Origin: Owenia fusiformis
Lineage: Eukaryota; Annelida; Polychaeta; Sabellida; Oweniidae
Direction: 5' to 3'
Assembly (NCBI GenBank): GCA_903813345.2
Contig: CAIIXF020000004.1
Coordinates: 29,267,986 to 29,331,985, forward strand
DNA length: 64,000 nt
The notes under the pieces were generated by a model. It was not told the origin of the DNA and searched no databases. It worked only from the letters and a program-made list of their open reading frames with translations. A program made the position numbers and the translations under genes. Shown piece after piece: positions 9,273 to 21,660 of this stretch; positions within the stretch are counted from its first letter, which is position 1, and every line of letters begins with the position of its first letter.

Positions 9273-12200
9273 TGTCACCAGCTATCTTGGACCATGGACG
9301 CTTGGGAAGAACTGTAGGCATCAAAGGTTCCTTCCTCTGTGTACTTTTGATTGATTGGCAATGTTCACATTTTTCTATCATGACTTTTATTTGTGAGCTC
9401 ATACCTGGCCACCAAACTGATTGATTGGCTCTACTCCGGCATTTTGTAATACCAAGGTGACCATCATGAATTCTACTCAAAATCAAGTTTTGCATACCTA
9501 CTGGTACGACCACTCTATTTCCATGAGTTATTAAACCATTGTATAGGCTCAAAGCACTCCGCTCGGGGAAAAATGGCTTAACAACCGGGGGAACGGACTT
9601 GATATTTTCTGGCCATCCATGCGTTACATAATCACGCACACGCAGTAATACAATGTCTACATCTGTTTCTACTCTGATTTTCTCAAGCAAGTAATCCGCA
9701 ATCGGTCTAGCACTATCTATCGACGCGAGATACTGCTCTATATCTTCATGAGATGTATCAAGAGATTTACCTACCTCTATTGGATACGGACTAAGCATAT
9801 CTGCCACATGCATGTCCTTACCTGGAACATATCTAGCAACTGCATTGAAACGCATCAGCCTGATCAACAATCTTTGACATCTAATCGGTACTCTGTCTAA
9901 GTCTTTGATATTAATCAATGGTACTAAGGGCTTGTGATCTGTCAATACTTCAAATCGATCGAGACCAATGAGAAACCGCTCAAAACGTTCAGTTGCCCAG
10001 ACATTCTTTTTCTATCTGTGCGTACTTTTTCTCACTATCATTAAGACTTCTCGAAGCGTAACAGACTGGCTTGAGGCCATTTGAATGTTCCTGAAACAAA
10101 CACGCTCCCATACCATAACTACTACTGTCCGCACTCACAATTGTAGGTTTATTAGGATCATAGAACGCTAACACGGGCGCACAGGTGACCAATTCCTTAA
10201 TTTTGTCAAAGGATTCCTGCTGGGCCAACTCCAATGTGAAACTTACCTCTTTCCGCAGTAGCGCATACAGTGGGGCAGCTATCGTAGCCATACCCGGGAT
10301 AAACTTTGCAAGATAATTGGCTGTACTCAGAAATCTCCGTTATTCTGTGACATTTGTAGGTACAGTGAGCTTCAGTATAGCTTGCACATTGCTATCTGAC
10401 GGACTAATTCCATCTTTCGTAACTGTATGTCCGAAGAAAGTAACACGCGACTGACGGAATTTACATTTCTTCTTATTAAGCTTAATTCCTACCTTCTTGA
10501 GTGTCTGCATAACACGTTCCAAACGCTCGTCATGTTCAGCTTTGTCCTTGCCATGGACTATCAAATCATCTATGATATTTTCAACACCTTCATGGTTCTC
10601 CAAAATTCCGGCCATTACACGCTGATACAACTCACTCGCGAATGAAAGTCCAAACGGAACGCGGTTGAATTTATATCGACCAAATGGGGTCATGAAAGTT
10701 GTTAAATATGAACTTTCTTCATCTAACACTAATCCCCAAAAACTATTGGACGCATCTAGAGTTGTAAACACTGTAGAGCCCTGCATTTTGTGAAACAAAT
10801 CCTCAGCAGAAGGCAACATGAATTTTTCATTTTTCACAGATTTATTCAAATTTCTGAGATCTACACATATTCTAGGTTCTGGATCTGACTTCTTCTCAAC
10901 AACAACCATAGGAGCACACCATTCTGTTGGCTTTGTTACTCTTGAAATGACACCCAAATTCTCAAGTTTTTTCAATTTATTTTGTACACGCGGCATCATA
11001 GGCAAACTTACCCTTCGCGAAATACTCACACTGTATGGCTGGGCATCATCCCTCAAATTTATCTTGACAGGGTCAGTTTTAATTTTACCAATCTCACCAT
11101 ACATTTCAGATGATGTTTCAATTGACTGAACACGTCGAACCAAACCCATCCCGATGGCACATCCCCTGGATAAAAGACTCATGTCTGAGGTCATGTCAGC
11201 TACATGTATATCTGTCTTAAAACGGTTGTTGTCTAAGTCAATTGTCCCAGAAAACTTACCAACACAGGCTACATTACCACCTGGACTTTTAAGTTGGACC
11301 TTGGAAGGTTTAAGGACAGGGGGCTTATCAAAAGACTCAAACACACATTGGGGCATAACAGTAACATCGGCACCTGTGTCCAGTTTGAACATGATTGGTT
11401 TACCATTTACCCTGAGTTCACTCACCCATGGTGGTTCCTTGCTGTTGATGTCAATCACCGACCTCGTCAACACGAAAATCTTGTGTAGGCTCATCATCAT
11501 GCTGGAATCTCGGCTTAGGAATATCACCAACCGGATACATATCGTCACAGACAATCTCCCCAATGAATGCCTGGTAATAATGGTCATCTTCATGTTGATC
11601 ACTATCACAATCAAGTATTTCATGAATGTTTTTGCGCTTATCCATTGACTTTTGGTTGCGTTTGTTGCAACAACGTTTGTAGTGGTTCATGCCACCACAC
11701 TGTAAACATGTTTTACCATATGCACCACACTCCCTAGGCTTGTGTGTTAACGCACACTTCTTACACTTGAATGCAGCTGATTGTGATTGTCCCTTGGACT
11801 GTGTTGTTGACCTTTTCGACCTCCTAGACCTGGTGACGTCATCCAGATTCTGCGGGGTTTCCGACTTCAGATGCACGGGTGCGACGTGCTCTCTGATCCG
11901 CGCCATTTCAATCACCTTGGCAAATGATAATTTGCTATAGTCCATTATCTTTACCTTTTCTGATAAATCTTTATTGTTCATACCATTAACAAACTGGTGC
12001 AACAGTTCACGTTCAGTATTATCAAAAGAACATATGTCGGCTTGATCGTATAACTTACGTATGAAACTATCATGTGATGAAATGTTTTCTGTTCTTCGAT
12101 CACATTCACCTTTGGCGTGAAGTATCTGTCGAATTTATCCATTACAACCATGAAGGATTTCTTGTTCTCTGCTTCAGTGAACACAAATGTCTTATATATT

Positions 12201-12637
12201 GTCTCCGCTTTCGGTCCCATGCAATAAAGCAATGTATTTATCACTTGCGTATCGTCAATCAAATCAACACTAGCGACGCCATTTTCCAATCCAACTTTTA
12301 AATTTGCAGCTGATTGAAAACGTTCGAATCTCGACCTCCAGTGTCTCCATTCTCTGGGTTGCGTAACATCAAACGCTTGCGGAGGCTCTAACCGAAAGGC
12401 CATCACTGTTGTTAAGAGACAAATACTCCTAGTATCGTTGTAAATCCAATTTACAAACACATCTAGACACCATGTCAACTTTACATAACAATATTTGAGT
12501 TCTAAACTAATTATTTATTCATGACGTAATCCAATGTATGAATTACACTGTACGAAATGATTACACAGTACATCAACTTATTCCCGGGAACACTCTCACC
12601 TGTATGGAGCATCTACATATATATCAATAATATGACA
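9273..12637 (-). mobile_element. Ty3/gypsy LTR retrotransposon fossil, incomplete
   Basis: A Metaviridae-type element of the sort often labelled K02A2.6-like. From its 5' end (high coordinates) it shows an LTR/leader (12,404-12,637, beginning TGTCA), gag (about 11,450-12,403, with LEPPQAFDV and two zinc knuckles near 11,680-11,800), protease (LDTGADV near 11,380), reverse transcriptase (10,400-10,950, IIDDLIVHG near 10,560), RNase H (10,000-10,290) and the H2C2 start of integrase (9,430-9,500). It is flanked by a 5-bp target duplication (GGTGT on the plus strand, 9,268-9,272 and 12,638-12,642). The empty site is seen at about 30,610. No second LTR is visible and the frames are broken in a few places. 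It is younger than duplication II. Confidence 0.9.
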
Positions 12638-13189
12638 GGTGTTTTTTCTACATTTGTGTTTGTCCAACCTTTGAAAATTTTTGCTACATGAATTTCATTG
12701 TTTGTATTCATATTTCTGTACATTGGCACACACTTTTCTGCCTTCAATATCCATGCAAAAAATTCTTCTATAATTTTCTGGAGTCGTACACTCTGGGTCT
12801 TTCATATGTGTTTGTTTGATATGTTCAAACATGAATATGTACAAGTTACTAACAATCCATTCAACAAATAACATTAATTAACAGTTGTAAAATTTATTTA
12901 AAATTTGAGTAGAGATAAGAAATTGTCTTTACGATATGCTATTTACAATAATTGAATCCAATAAGTTAAATCTGATGACAAATACATTTTAATAAATTAT
13001 ACAATGTACAGCAATATCGTTTAATAAATATACAACAACACAATACCTGAAATAATACAATACAATAATACAATTTGATAAATAGAATAATACCCGAGAC
13101 AATACAATACAATATTTGAAATAATACAACACAATACTTTAAGCACAATTAATAATATTAGAAAGTTCACGAATCTATGTCCTAGAAGA

Positions 13190-13820
13190 TGAGTAAGTAA
13201 CAGGCTGTTTAGAACTATTCAAGTAGGCTAAGCAACACACTACTAATAACTATTAAAGTAGGTTATACAAAGTTGCTGTCAGTGGTGTCCCACAAAAACT
13301 TCTCTTTGTCCTTCTGTGTCAGCTTTTGTTTGAGAGCTCCAGACGAACTCTCTATTGGAGTACAGGACACAAAAAATATATTCGGAGTCTGACAATAATT
13401 TTTGAGATTTGTGACATGCCTGTCATGAAACAGTCTACAGAGTGTCTCAAAAAATGTTACAAGTACAAAGTTCTCAATTTTTTATAAATTTTGCATTTAC
13501 CCAAAAACATAATTGAATACTTCAAGAGCAAGCTCTATCGATTAATTTGACACCAAGCAGATGTAAAATCCTTCCATGGTTGACTACACCGGACAGGTTT
13601 TATTGATTCATGTAAAATCTGATTTACGCCAATTTCGCAGTAATAAAAAAGGCTACACAGAACAGGTTTTATTGACTCATGTAAAATCTGATTTATGCCA
13701 ACTTCGCAGTAATTGAAAAGAACAAAGGACAAAGAGAAAGCATTGCTTTAACAGTTAATTTTATTCACGCTTGAAGTTGAACATTTCCTGATTAATCCTG
13801 CAATTTTCCTATGTGTATTT
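13190..13820. other. Repeat-derived stretch in duplication II
   Basis: Contains single units of the GTAGGCTAAGCAACACAC repeat and a roughly 75-bp direct repeat (13,590-13,720) whose translation repeats NQILHESIKPV. No gene is supported. The same features occur at 31,160-31,700. Confidence 0.45.
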
Positions 13821-13824
13821 TGTA

Positions 13825-14225
13825 ACATGGCCGCCGTATCGTTCATCGTGAACATTCGCTCACCTCAACATGTTCCGATAATCATGTGCCGTGAGCTCAT
13901 ATTCTTCCCGTACCACAATGACTTTATCAATTATTCTTTGATGAGGTTAATTCAGATCAGTTGGAAGTTCTGTGAAGACCTTCATCTTCAGTTGGCCAAA
14001 AGAGGAAATCCAGGGGGGTTAAGTTGGATGCACTTGGGGTCCACTCGACTGGGTTATTCAATGCTATGATCCGATTTCTAAAGAGTTCTGTCATACCCTA
14101 TCATCTGTGAGGAGGAATGCCGTACTGTTGTCACACCGCACATGCCAAAAATGACCATTCTGCTGGTGTAAGAATCTTTGAATAATGTCCTGGAAGGCAT
14201 GACATGTTCAACCACTGAGAAGTTG
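13825..14225 (-). pseudogene. Tc1/mariner-like transposase remnant, copy a
   Basis: Minus-strand fragments in different frames recall the C-terminal half of a Tc1/mariner DDE transposase: NPVEW, then TPLDFLLW, the counterpart of the usual PRSPDLTPLDFFLWG box. An upstream FLHQQNGHFWH stretch occupies the place of the preceding catalytic region. Several stops and shifts interrupt it. The duplicate at 31,790-32,195 has the same decay plus a small deletion that removes the TPLDFLLW box. Confidence 0.5.
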
Positions 14226-14504
14226 GCACAAGTCAGGTTTCACATGAGTTCATAAAATCTGTCCTGTGCAGTCAACCATAATTAAAGGAGTACAAGAAGG
14301 AAAGAAATAAAAATGTATGTGAATGATACTTACAAAATGTCTTCTTTGTTTTCATAGTGTTTGCTTTCTAGTTTCCCTTTTACTAGTGTGCGTTCACTCT
14401 ACAATAGAATGAATTAAATGACAATTGTTTTGAGTTTAATATATTACTAAAATAATAACTAGATTGGTAAATTGAACAAAGTTCAATTTAAGACTCCAGA
14501 TTGA

Positions 14505-14710
14505 TTTACTTGAGTAAAGAGCTGAGTAAGTAACTGAGTAGGAAGCTGAGTAAGTAGATGATTAAGTAATTGAGTAAGTAGCTGAGTAGGTAGCTGAGTA
14601 AGCAGCTGAGCAGGTAGCTGAGTTAGTAGCTGAGTAGGTAGCTGAGTAAGTAGCTGAGTAGGTAGCTGAGTAGGTAGCTAAGTAGGTAGCCAAATAGGTA
14701 GGTAAGTAGG
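14505..14710. repeat. 12-bp minisatellite GAGTAGGTAGCT in Helitron-like unit 1
   Basis: About seventeen degenerate units of GAGTAAGTAGCT/GAGTAGGTAGCT. It drives false frames rich in Ala, Thr, Tyr and Ser. Confidence 0.9.
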
Positions 14711-15735
14711 AATTTTTGACTGGAAGTCGGATTGAAATTTGGTTTGCAGATTTGGATTCCTGAGCAAATTCTACCCTTAATTCATAACTCATATGTTAAA
14801 TTTGGAGAATTTTTTATTTTGACCTACTTTTCGGACACGCCATAACTTTGGAACCGGAAGTCGGATCGAAATTTGGTTTGCAGATTCGGATTCCTGAGAA
14901 AATTCTACTCTTAATTCATAACTCATGTGTTAAATTTGGAGAATTTTTTATTTTGACCTACTTTTCGGACACCATATCTCAAAAGTGGGTCAAAATACTT
15001 TCTGACGGCAAAAGGCTAACACTATTAGCACACTCTTGGCTACCTGTATACAAAATTTTGAAGCAAATTATTAAAGTGTAGTGTCAGAATCGCAAAAATA
15101 AGAAAATACTATAAATTTGACCTAGATTTTGACCTAGGCATTTTGCTGTCCAAATTTTAAAGCTAGATAGCCTTCGAGGTCCCCTTCTTTTATAGGCTTT
15201 CATCATGTTAACCTGTACTCAGTCTATATCTCGTATTTTACACTTAGAAGAAGTATTTTTCCCCATTGACTTAACATGGGGCACCAAATTTAGCGATTTT
15301 GAGATTTCAAAACGCTATAACTTCCGAACCGGAAGTCGGATCGAAATTTTGTTTGCAGATTCGGATTCCTGAGATAATTCTACACTTATTTGATAATTTA
15401 CACGTTGAATTTGGAGAACTTTTTATGTTCTGACCTTCTTTTCGGACGTCATTTCTCAAAATCGGTAAGAGTAATCAAAAAACGATTTGCCTTTCGGAAT
15501 TAGCTTTTTTTCTAAGGAACATGATGAAAAAAACCCGGAGCAAAAATACCGAAGGACAACTGAGAAAACTTGTAAAATAGTGAAAACCCACGATTTGACC
15601 TAGTTCTTGACCTTTGACCTAGATAAACATTTGACCTAATTTCCCAGAAACTAGGTTTCATAACCTAGTTGACTATGTTAGCAGATTTAAGTAAGTCCTT
15701 CTAGTTGCTGAGAAAAAGTGTTCGGAAAGAAAGAA
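14711..15735. repeat. Degenerate CCGGAAGTCGG tandem repeat, unit 1
   Basis: Successive degenerate copies of a roughly 480-bp sequence beginning near ACTTCCGAACCGGAAGTCGG, with sub-repeats at about 14,715, 14,845 and 15,320. ACCGGAAGT at 14,853 and 15,328 matches the ETS/GABP consensus. No open frame survives. Confidence 0.75.
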
Positions 15736-15794
15736 AGAATAACTAGATTGGTAAATTGAACAAAGTTCAATTTAAGACTCCAGATTGATTTACT

Positions 15795-15990
15795 TGAGTA
15801 AAGAGCTGAGTAGGAAGCTGAGTACGTAGATGATTAAGTAATTGAGTAAGTAGCTGAGTAGGTAGCTGAGTAGGTAGCTGAGTAAGTAGCTGAGTAGGTA
15901 GCTGAGTAAGTAGCTGAGTAGGTAGCTGAGAAGTAGGTAGCTAAGTAGGTAACCGAGTAGGTATGTAGGTAAGTAGGTAAGTAGGAATTG
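15795..15990. repeat. 12-bp minisatellite GAGTAGGTAGCT in Helitron-like unit 2
   Basis: Same unit as at 14,505-14,710, about fifteen copies in a different order, directly after the second subterminal repeat and hairpin. Confidence 0.9.
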
Positions 15991-16084
15991 TTGAAAGTAT
16001 ATTTGATGGATCTGCATTGTGGATACTGGCAAATGTGAATTTTAAACAAATGTGAATTTTAAACAAATGTGAATTTTAAAATGG

Positions 16085-17455
16085 CGTAGAATCTAAACCG
16101 GGAGTCGGATTGAAAGTTGCTTTGCAGATTTGGATTCCTGAGAAAATTCTACCCTTAATTCATAACTCATAAGTTAAATTTGGAGAACTTTTTATATTGA
16201 CCCATATTTCGGACACCATATCTTAAAAGTGGGTCAAAATACTTTCTGACGGCAAAAGGCTTACACTATAAGCACACTCTTTGCTACATGTATACAAAAT
16301 TTTGAAGCAAATTATTAAAGTGTAATGTCAGAATCGCAAAAATAAGGAAAAACTATGAATTTGACCTAGATTTTGACCTTGGCATTTTGTTGTCCACATT
16401 TTAAAGCTAGGTCGCCTTTGAGGTCGCCTTTGAGGTCCCCTTCTTTTATAGGCTTTCATTATGTTGAGCTGTACTCAGTCTATTTCTGGTATTTTACACT
16501 TCAAAAAAAAACTTTTTCCCTATTGACATAACATGGGGCACCAAATTTAGCAATTTTTGAGCTTTCAAAATGCCATTACTTCCGACCTGGAAGTCGAATC
16601 AAAATTTGGTTTGCAGATTCGGATTCCTGAGAAAATTCTACCCTTATTTCATAGCTCATATGTTAAATTTGGAGAACTTTTTATTTTAACCTACTTTTCG
16701 GACAGCATATCTCAAAAGTGGGTCAAAATACTTTCTGACGGCAAAAGGCTAACATTATTAGCACACTCTTTGCTACCTGTATACAAAATTTAGAAGCAAA
16801 TCATTTAAGTGTAGTGTCAGAATCGTAAAAATTAGGAAAAACTATCAATTTGACCTAGATTTTGACCTTGCGATTTTGGTGTCCAAATTTTAAAGCTAGA
16901 TAGCCTTCGAGGTCCCCTTCTTTTATAGGCTTTCATTATGTTAAGCTGTACTCAGTCTATATCTCGTATTTTACACTTCGAAGAAGTCTTTTTCCCCATT
17001 GACTTAACATGGGGCACCAAATTTAGCGATTTTGAGATTTCAAAATGCTATAACTTCTGAACCGGTAGTCGGATCGAAATTTTGTTTGCAGATTCGGATT
17101 CCTGAGATAATTCTACACTTATTTGATAATTCACACGTTGAATTTGGAGAACTTTTTATGTTCTGACCTACTTTTCGGACGTCATTTCTCAAAATCGGTA
17201 AGAGTAATCAAAAAACGATTTGCCTTACGGAATTAGCTTTTTTTCTAAGGAACATTATGAAAAAAAACCGGAGCAAAAATACCGAAGGACGACTGAGAAA
17301 ACTTGTAAAATAGTGAAAACCCACGATTTGACCTAGTTCTTGACCTTTGACCTAGATAAAAAGTTGACCTAATTTCCCAGAAACTAAGTTTCATTACCTA
17401 GTTGACTATGTTAGCAGATTTAAGTAAGTTCTTCTAGTTGCTGAGAAAAAGTGTT
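16085..17455. repeat. Degenerate CCGGAAGTCGG tandem repeat, unit 2
   Basis: Three units of about 480 bp starting near 16,085, 16,570 and 17,050, each opening with a variant of AACCGGAAGTCGGATCGAAA and closing with ACATGGGGCACCAAATTTAG. Followed by a GAAA microsatellite at 17,457-17,497. Confidence 0.8.
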
Positions 17456-17996
17456 CGGAAAGAAAGAAAGAAAGAAAGAAAGAAGGAAAGAAAGAATAAT
17501 AGGAAAACTGGCAAAAGCAATAGACTCCAGATTTTCATCTGGAGTCTAATAATAATAATAATAATAAGAAGAAAACTGGCAAAAGCAATAGACTCCAGAT
17601 TTTCATCTGGAGTCTAATTAACAATTGAAGCCCTAGCTAGTATCTACATTGTAGATATGATAACTGGAGATTTCTTGTTTTTCATTACTTTTAATTATTA
17701 GTAGTTGATTTTGATCTCACGAGAATTTTAGTAGAAGAAGTAGAGTTTTCTTCGGTCTTCACAATGTTTGTTAACTTTTGATATTCCCCCAGTTTGATTT
17801 TGTCTGTGCCTCTAACTTTAAACAATGTTACTTAACTTCATTTGTGGTCTTGTCTTTGATTTTGAGATGAACCCTTGAATTATCATTGGAAATCTGAAAA
17901 TATATTAAAATATTGAGATGTATGTATAATCAAATGTATAAAATGTTTAAAGATAATCAGATATCCAGTCAATATTATATAGTCATTTTCAGACAA

Positions 17997-18200
17997 CTAT
18001 GATCTAGTAGAAGTGGAGGAAATATTGAGTTGGGAGAGTGTCATCCCTTTCAGACAACCTTTACCAGTCCTGATTGGAGTTTGTTTACCAAACTGAACCC
18101 CTGGCACTGAGTTCCAGTAGCCTTCATTGTGATGGAAGACACCTGCTCCAGGAAGCAAGTCATTCTTTGCCATTTCTGGTAGGAGGTAGCACATCTCCAA
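17997..18200 (-). pseudogene. Fragment of an unnamed transposon-type protein, copy a
   Basis: Encodes EMCYLLPEMAKNDLLPGAG followed by HHNEGYWNSVPG, QFGKQT and RTGKG. This matches the better preserved copy at 32,644-33,107 and recalls a widespread uncharacterised invertebrate family with a WN(G/S)..SDQF(G/I)E.T..R.GKG signature. Truncated at 18,204, where duplication II ends. Confidence 0.45.
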
Positions 18201-18204
18201 TATA

Positions 18205-21200
18205 TTAACTAATACAAAATGTTTCCCATGTTTGTATCATGGAGGCATCGTCAAACAGTCCCACATTTGATTCAAAATTGCACAGCTGATCTACCATAGG
18301 AATGCTTAAGCTTGGAATTTTTGTTTCTTCTTTGGTAGAAACTGAGAATACAGTTCAAGTATATATCAAATATCAAAGCCTTTTTATAATATCTTATTTT
18401 TATGATAGCCTATTATAAATATCCTAAAGTCTCAAAATGAGATCCTCTGAATCCACCTTTCAATTCCATAAACAAATAAAAATCACATGAGGATGAATAT
18501 GGAGAGCAAGCTATCTGTGTTTTGAACTTATTAATTAAGATGGCATTTAATGAAACATAAACTTATATTGATTTAAATCTAGGAAAAATACCCAAAATAG
18601 AAAATTTAGTGTGTGAACTAAAATGTTTATGAAGGACGGTGAGAAGATTACAAAATTCTTTCTCAACTAAATTATTCAAAGGAGTCCTCGAGTCTGTGGT
18701 GCCTTTCCATTTGATGTCATTTCCTCCACTAAGGACACATACTAGATCAGCATCAAAGCAGACTTAAAGGCCCGAATCTAAATTAAAAAGCTTGTGAGCA
18801 ATGAATGGCACAGTGCCACTGGAAAGGAAAATGTCACTCAAAATAGCCACTGACCATATACATGATATCAGGCATAAAAAATATTGGACATTATATGATG
18901 CCTGTTACCACGATTACAAAAATTTAAAAGCATCAGAAATCAACATTGTAAATTTCAAACGACATAGATTAGCATTTTAAGGTATGGTCTTACATTACAA
19001 AACTAGTTCACGATGAGCTTTAAGTCTGCGTTTGGTAAGCCAAACGTTAAAATCTGTGGCACTAATTGAATTTAAGGCATCCTTAAAGTTCTGGAGTCCT
19101 GCAGCTCTGCGGTCACATTGATGTATCATAAGTGTCTCTAGCCAGTAGAGCAAGTCTAACAATTGAAGCTTGGGAAGTATTCAGGTCATCTCCAGAGCAA
19201 TTCTGTTGACAGTTTGGTTGGAACTGGTTATTGAACACCACGTCATGTTCCATTGATAGGTGAAATTTTTATTTCAGAGCCTCTCTTAACCTTCATGTAA
19301 TTTGAATTGAGGTGCTGTGTAATTTTGACCCGGATTTGGAGCTGTCTGGCACTTTATACTGCTACTACTAGTATGTAATAGTCACCGAAAGTATATCATT
19401 TGGTTTGTTTGAGAGCAGATTCTCATTCAAAGTTTACTGGTTGATATATACCATGTTCTACACCCAAACCATATTCACATGGATCTTCAAGTCTAAGCTT
19501 AGGTATATATGCATTGACCCAACACCTAGACTGCCATAAGACTCTGTATACATTTTGTATGTCACTTTAAAAACCCACACAAAAATTAAAAATTAAATTT
19601 TTAAAAAGCTGAATATTCTGGAGATCTAAGCAAAATATGAAGTATTACAGGTATGTTGACAATATTTTTGTGTATCAGTATTTAGCAGAATTTACCAATA
19701 TGCATGTATTGTAACCAAACAATCCGATGTATCAATGAATCGCGCCTGATATTCACTATAAATAACACTCAAGTTAACACATTATTCAAGGCTAATGGAG
19801 TGAAATCTTTATTACACCCAAACTGCCAAGATTGTAGTGCTTCTCATTTGTGGCAGTACTTTTTCATCAATATGATTAATGAGCCAGCAGTATGTTTTTC
19901 TGTAAACCATTTTTGAATATCTGTTGATTATTTTAATGTGAATTCATATTCAATCATTAGTTCTGATCATAAGCATATTTTTCTTAGTTTTTTATTTTTG
20001 TTCCTTGCTAACAATAAAACCCACATATGTAATATGTAATAGGGTAATTTTATGTAAATACCGATACATATTTGTTTGTTTATAAGTATAAGTGTAGGTT
20101 ACAGGTTAAAACCATGTTTCAATATAAGTAACACACCAACACACAATATCAACACACATGTCACAAGCTTTAGTGGAATAACAGAATTTGAATACTAGTA
20201 AATCAAATACAAATATCAATATTGAAAGCTGTCATTGTAGCAACTTGTAAAATGGGAGAATTAATTATAAATAAGCAAAAGATTAGACAATTATAAACAC
20301 AATCATAAATAATATGAATGACGTAATATTCTTTGTTTAGTTTGGTGATGTTTCACCAAAAGCAGTGTTGTTACATAGCCTAGGAAACCATGTACAGTGG
20401 TCTGTTAATTATTTTGGTTTCTATATTATAAGTCTTCTTACTCATCGTTGATATCAAGAACTGTCCCAACGAAAGTGTTGGTTGAATTAACAATATTTTT
20501 CTTCTTAAAATAGTTTTTGACACGCTTCTATGCTGAGCTGAGCTTCTGGAGGCACATAGTCGCTGTATTTATATTTGCTGTAGTAAAGTAAAATTTGTCC
20601 CTAACAACCAAGACAAGTAGAAACCATCTTTTAATTCTATGCTGATATTGCCAAACAATTTTCAGCCTTTTCAAATATGTTTTATTGTGGTTCCTTCCTC
20701 AATCCTCATACAGTTGATAACTGCAAAGAACTTGTATTGTCTGGCTGTGGTGATTTGAAATGGATAAACATATACTTGTGCATAATTATTATTTATTCAT
20801 TTATTGTTCTGTATTTAATCATTAGTAAAAATATTCTAATGTAAATATACAGCTTTGAATACCTCTATACCTTAAGCAGCAAGTTTATCAATAACTAATA
20901 AAGCATTCATGACATTTTCTAAAGATTTAACACATCAGCTTTGAATTTTTTGATCTTGCTTTCATGACACTTTGGGGCTTCCTGTTCTCAATGGAGAAAG
21001 AAGCATGCTCTTTGATCTCTTCAACTTTACTATCCACTCAGAATTTTGTAAATTTGTCAAATTAGGTCAATGGATATCTAAAAACCAACCTTATTCACTG
21101 CGTGGCTAAAATTATGGATATTAGAAACAGACTTGAGAATATAAGTCTCTAGAAAATGAATTTACATAAAGGGGTATCTAGAAACCGAATTCACACACAG

Positions 21201-21660
21201 CAAATGACTTACATTTGGTTTAATGCATTTACTATAGTGCAAAATCTTATGATCTAATCCTAAACAATGATTCTTTACAAATTAGATTATTTTGTGAACT
21301 GTTGGGCAATATCTACCTATTAGAATTATGATGAAATTTTGAAAAATGATTTATCAGGAAGGAAATTATGTTTAGACTGGATAATGAACTAATAGTGAGC
21401 TAACTAATGAGGGATAAGGGACTGTTATACACCATGTAAAACTGTGCAAACTGAGTGTTTACAATTGGGAAGCAAATAAATATAACGACACACAATTAAA
21501 GTATTACATAGAACTAAAAGTTCTGAATTGTTGTTAAAACAATGAGATATCAAGTAATAACAATGTTCTTTTGAATATAATATTCACCAAGTAACTGGAG
21601 TTCTGAGAGGTGGAACATTATCTGGATCTGGGCAAGGTATATATCTGAATACTTCCTCTT
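18205..21660. other. Long stretch without recognised genes
   Basis: AT-rich and interrupted by stops in all frames. A short minus-strand stretch near 18,660-18,770 (SGGNDIKWKG) could be a decayed coding fragment of unknown origin. There are no tandem arrays or clear element ends. Confidence 0.4.

Larger units (their letters stand above)
14459..17617 (-). mobile_element. Tandem pair of non-autonomous Helitron/Helentron-like elements
   Basis: The insertion is absent from the right copy of duplication II (empty site near 32,378). Read on the minus strand, its 3' end has an 11-bp subterminal inverted repeat (ATCTGGAGTCT), a hairpin (TAAATTGAAC, 3-base loop, GTTCAATTTA) and then CCAATCTAG followed by T, the arrangement known for Helitron 3' ends. 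The matching AGACTCCAGAT sits at the 5' end (17,585-17,615) as a 12-bp hairpin. A second identical 3' end at 15,743-15,790 divides the insert into two units, 15,743-17,617 and 14,459-15,742. Each unit holds a GAAA microsatellite, degenerate tandem repeats and a GAGTAGGTAGCT minisatellite, and neither encodes a protein. No Rep/helicase is present, so any movement would need a helper. Confidence 0.65.
8440..18204. repeat. Segmental duplication II, left copy
   Basis: Aligns with 29,480-32,965. Compared with the right copy it lacks about 340 bp near 8,610 and has gained two insertions (9,273-12,637 and 14,459-17,617). The alignable part includes an IS630-like transposase fragment, a 72-codon frame, a Tc1/mariner-like remnant and the start of an unnamed transposon-type protein. 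It ends at 18,204, where the right copy goes on with further coding sequence. Confidence 0.85.

Noticed and set aside
10427-11648. Plus-strand frames of 64-164 codons opposite the retroelement
   Set aside because: They mirror the well-recognised minus-strand pol region and show no family features of their own.
14562-16049. Frames with repeated Ala-Thr-Tyr-Ser or Leu-Leu-Ser-Tyr
   Set aside because: Artefacts of the 12-bp GAGTAGGTAGCT minisatellite.
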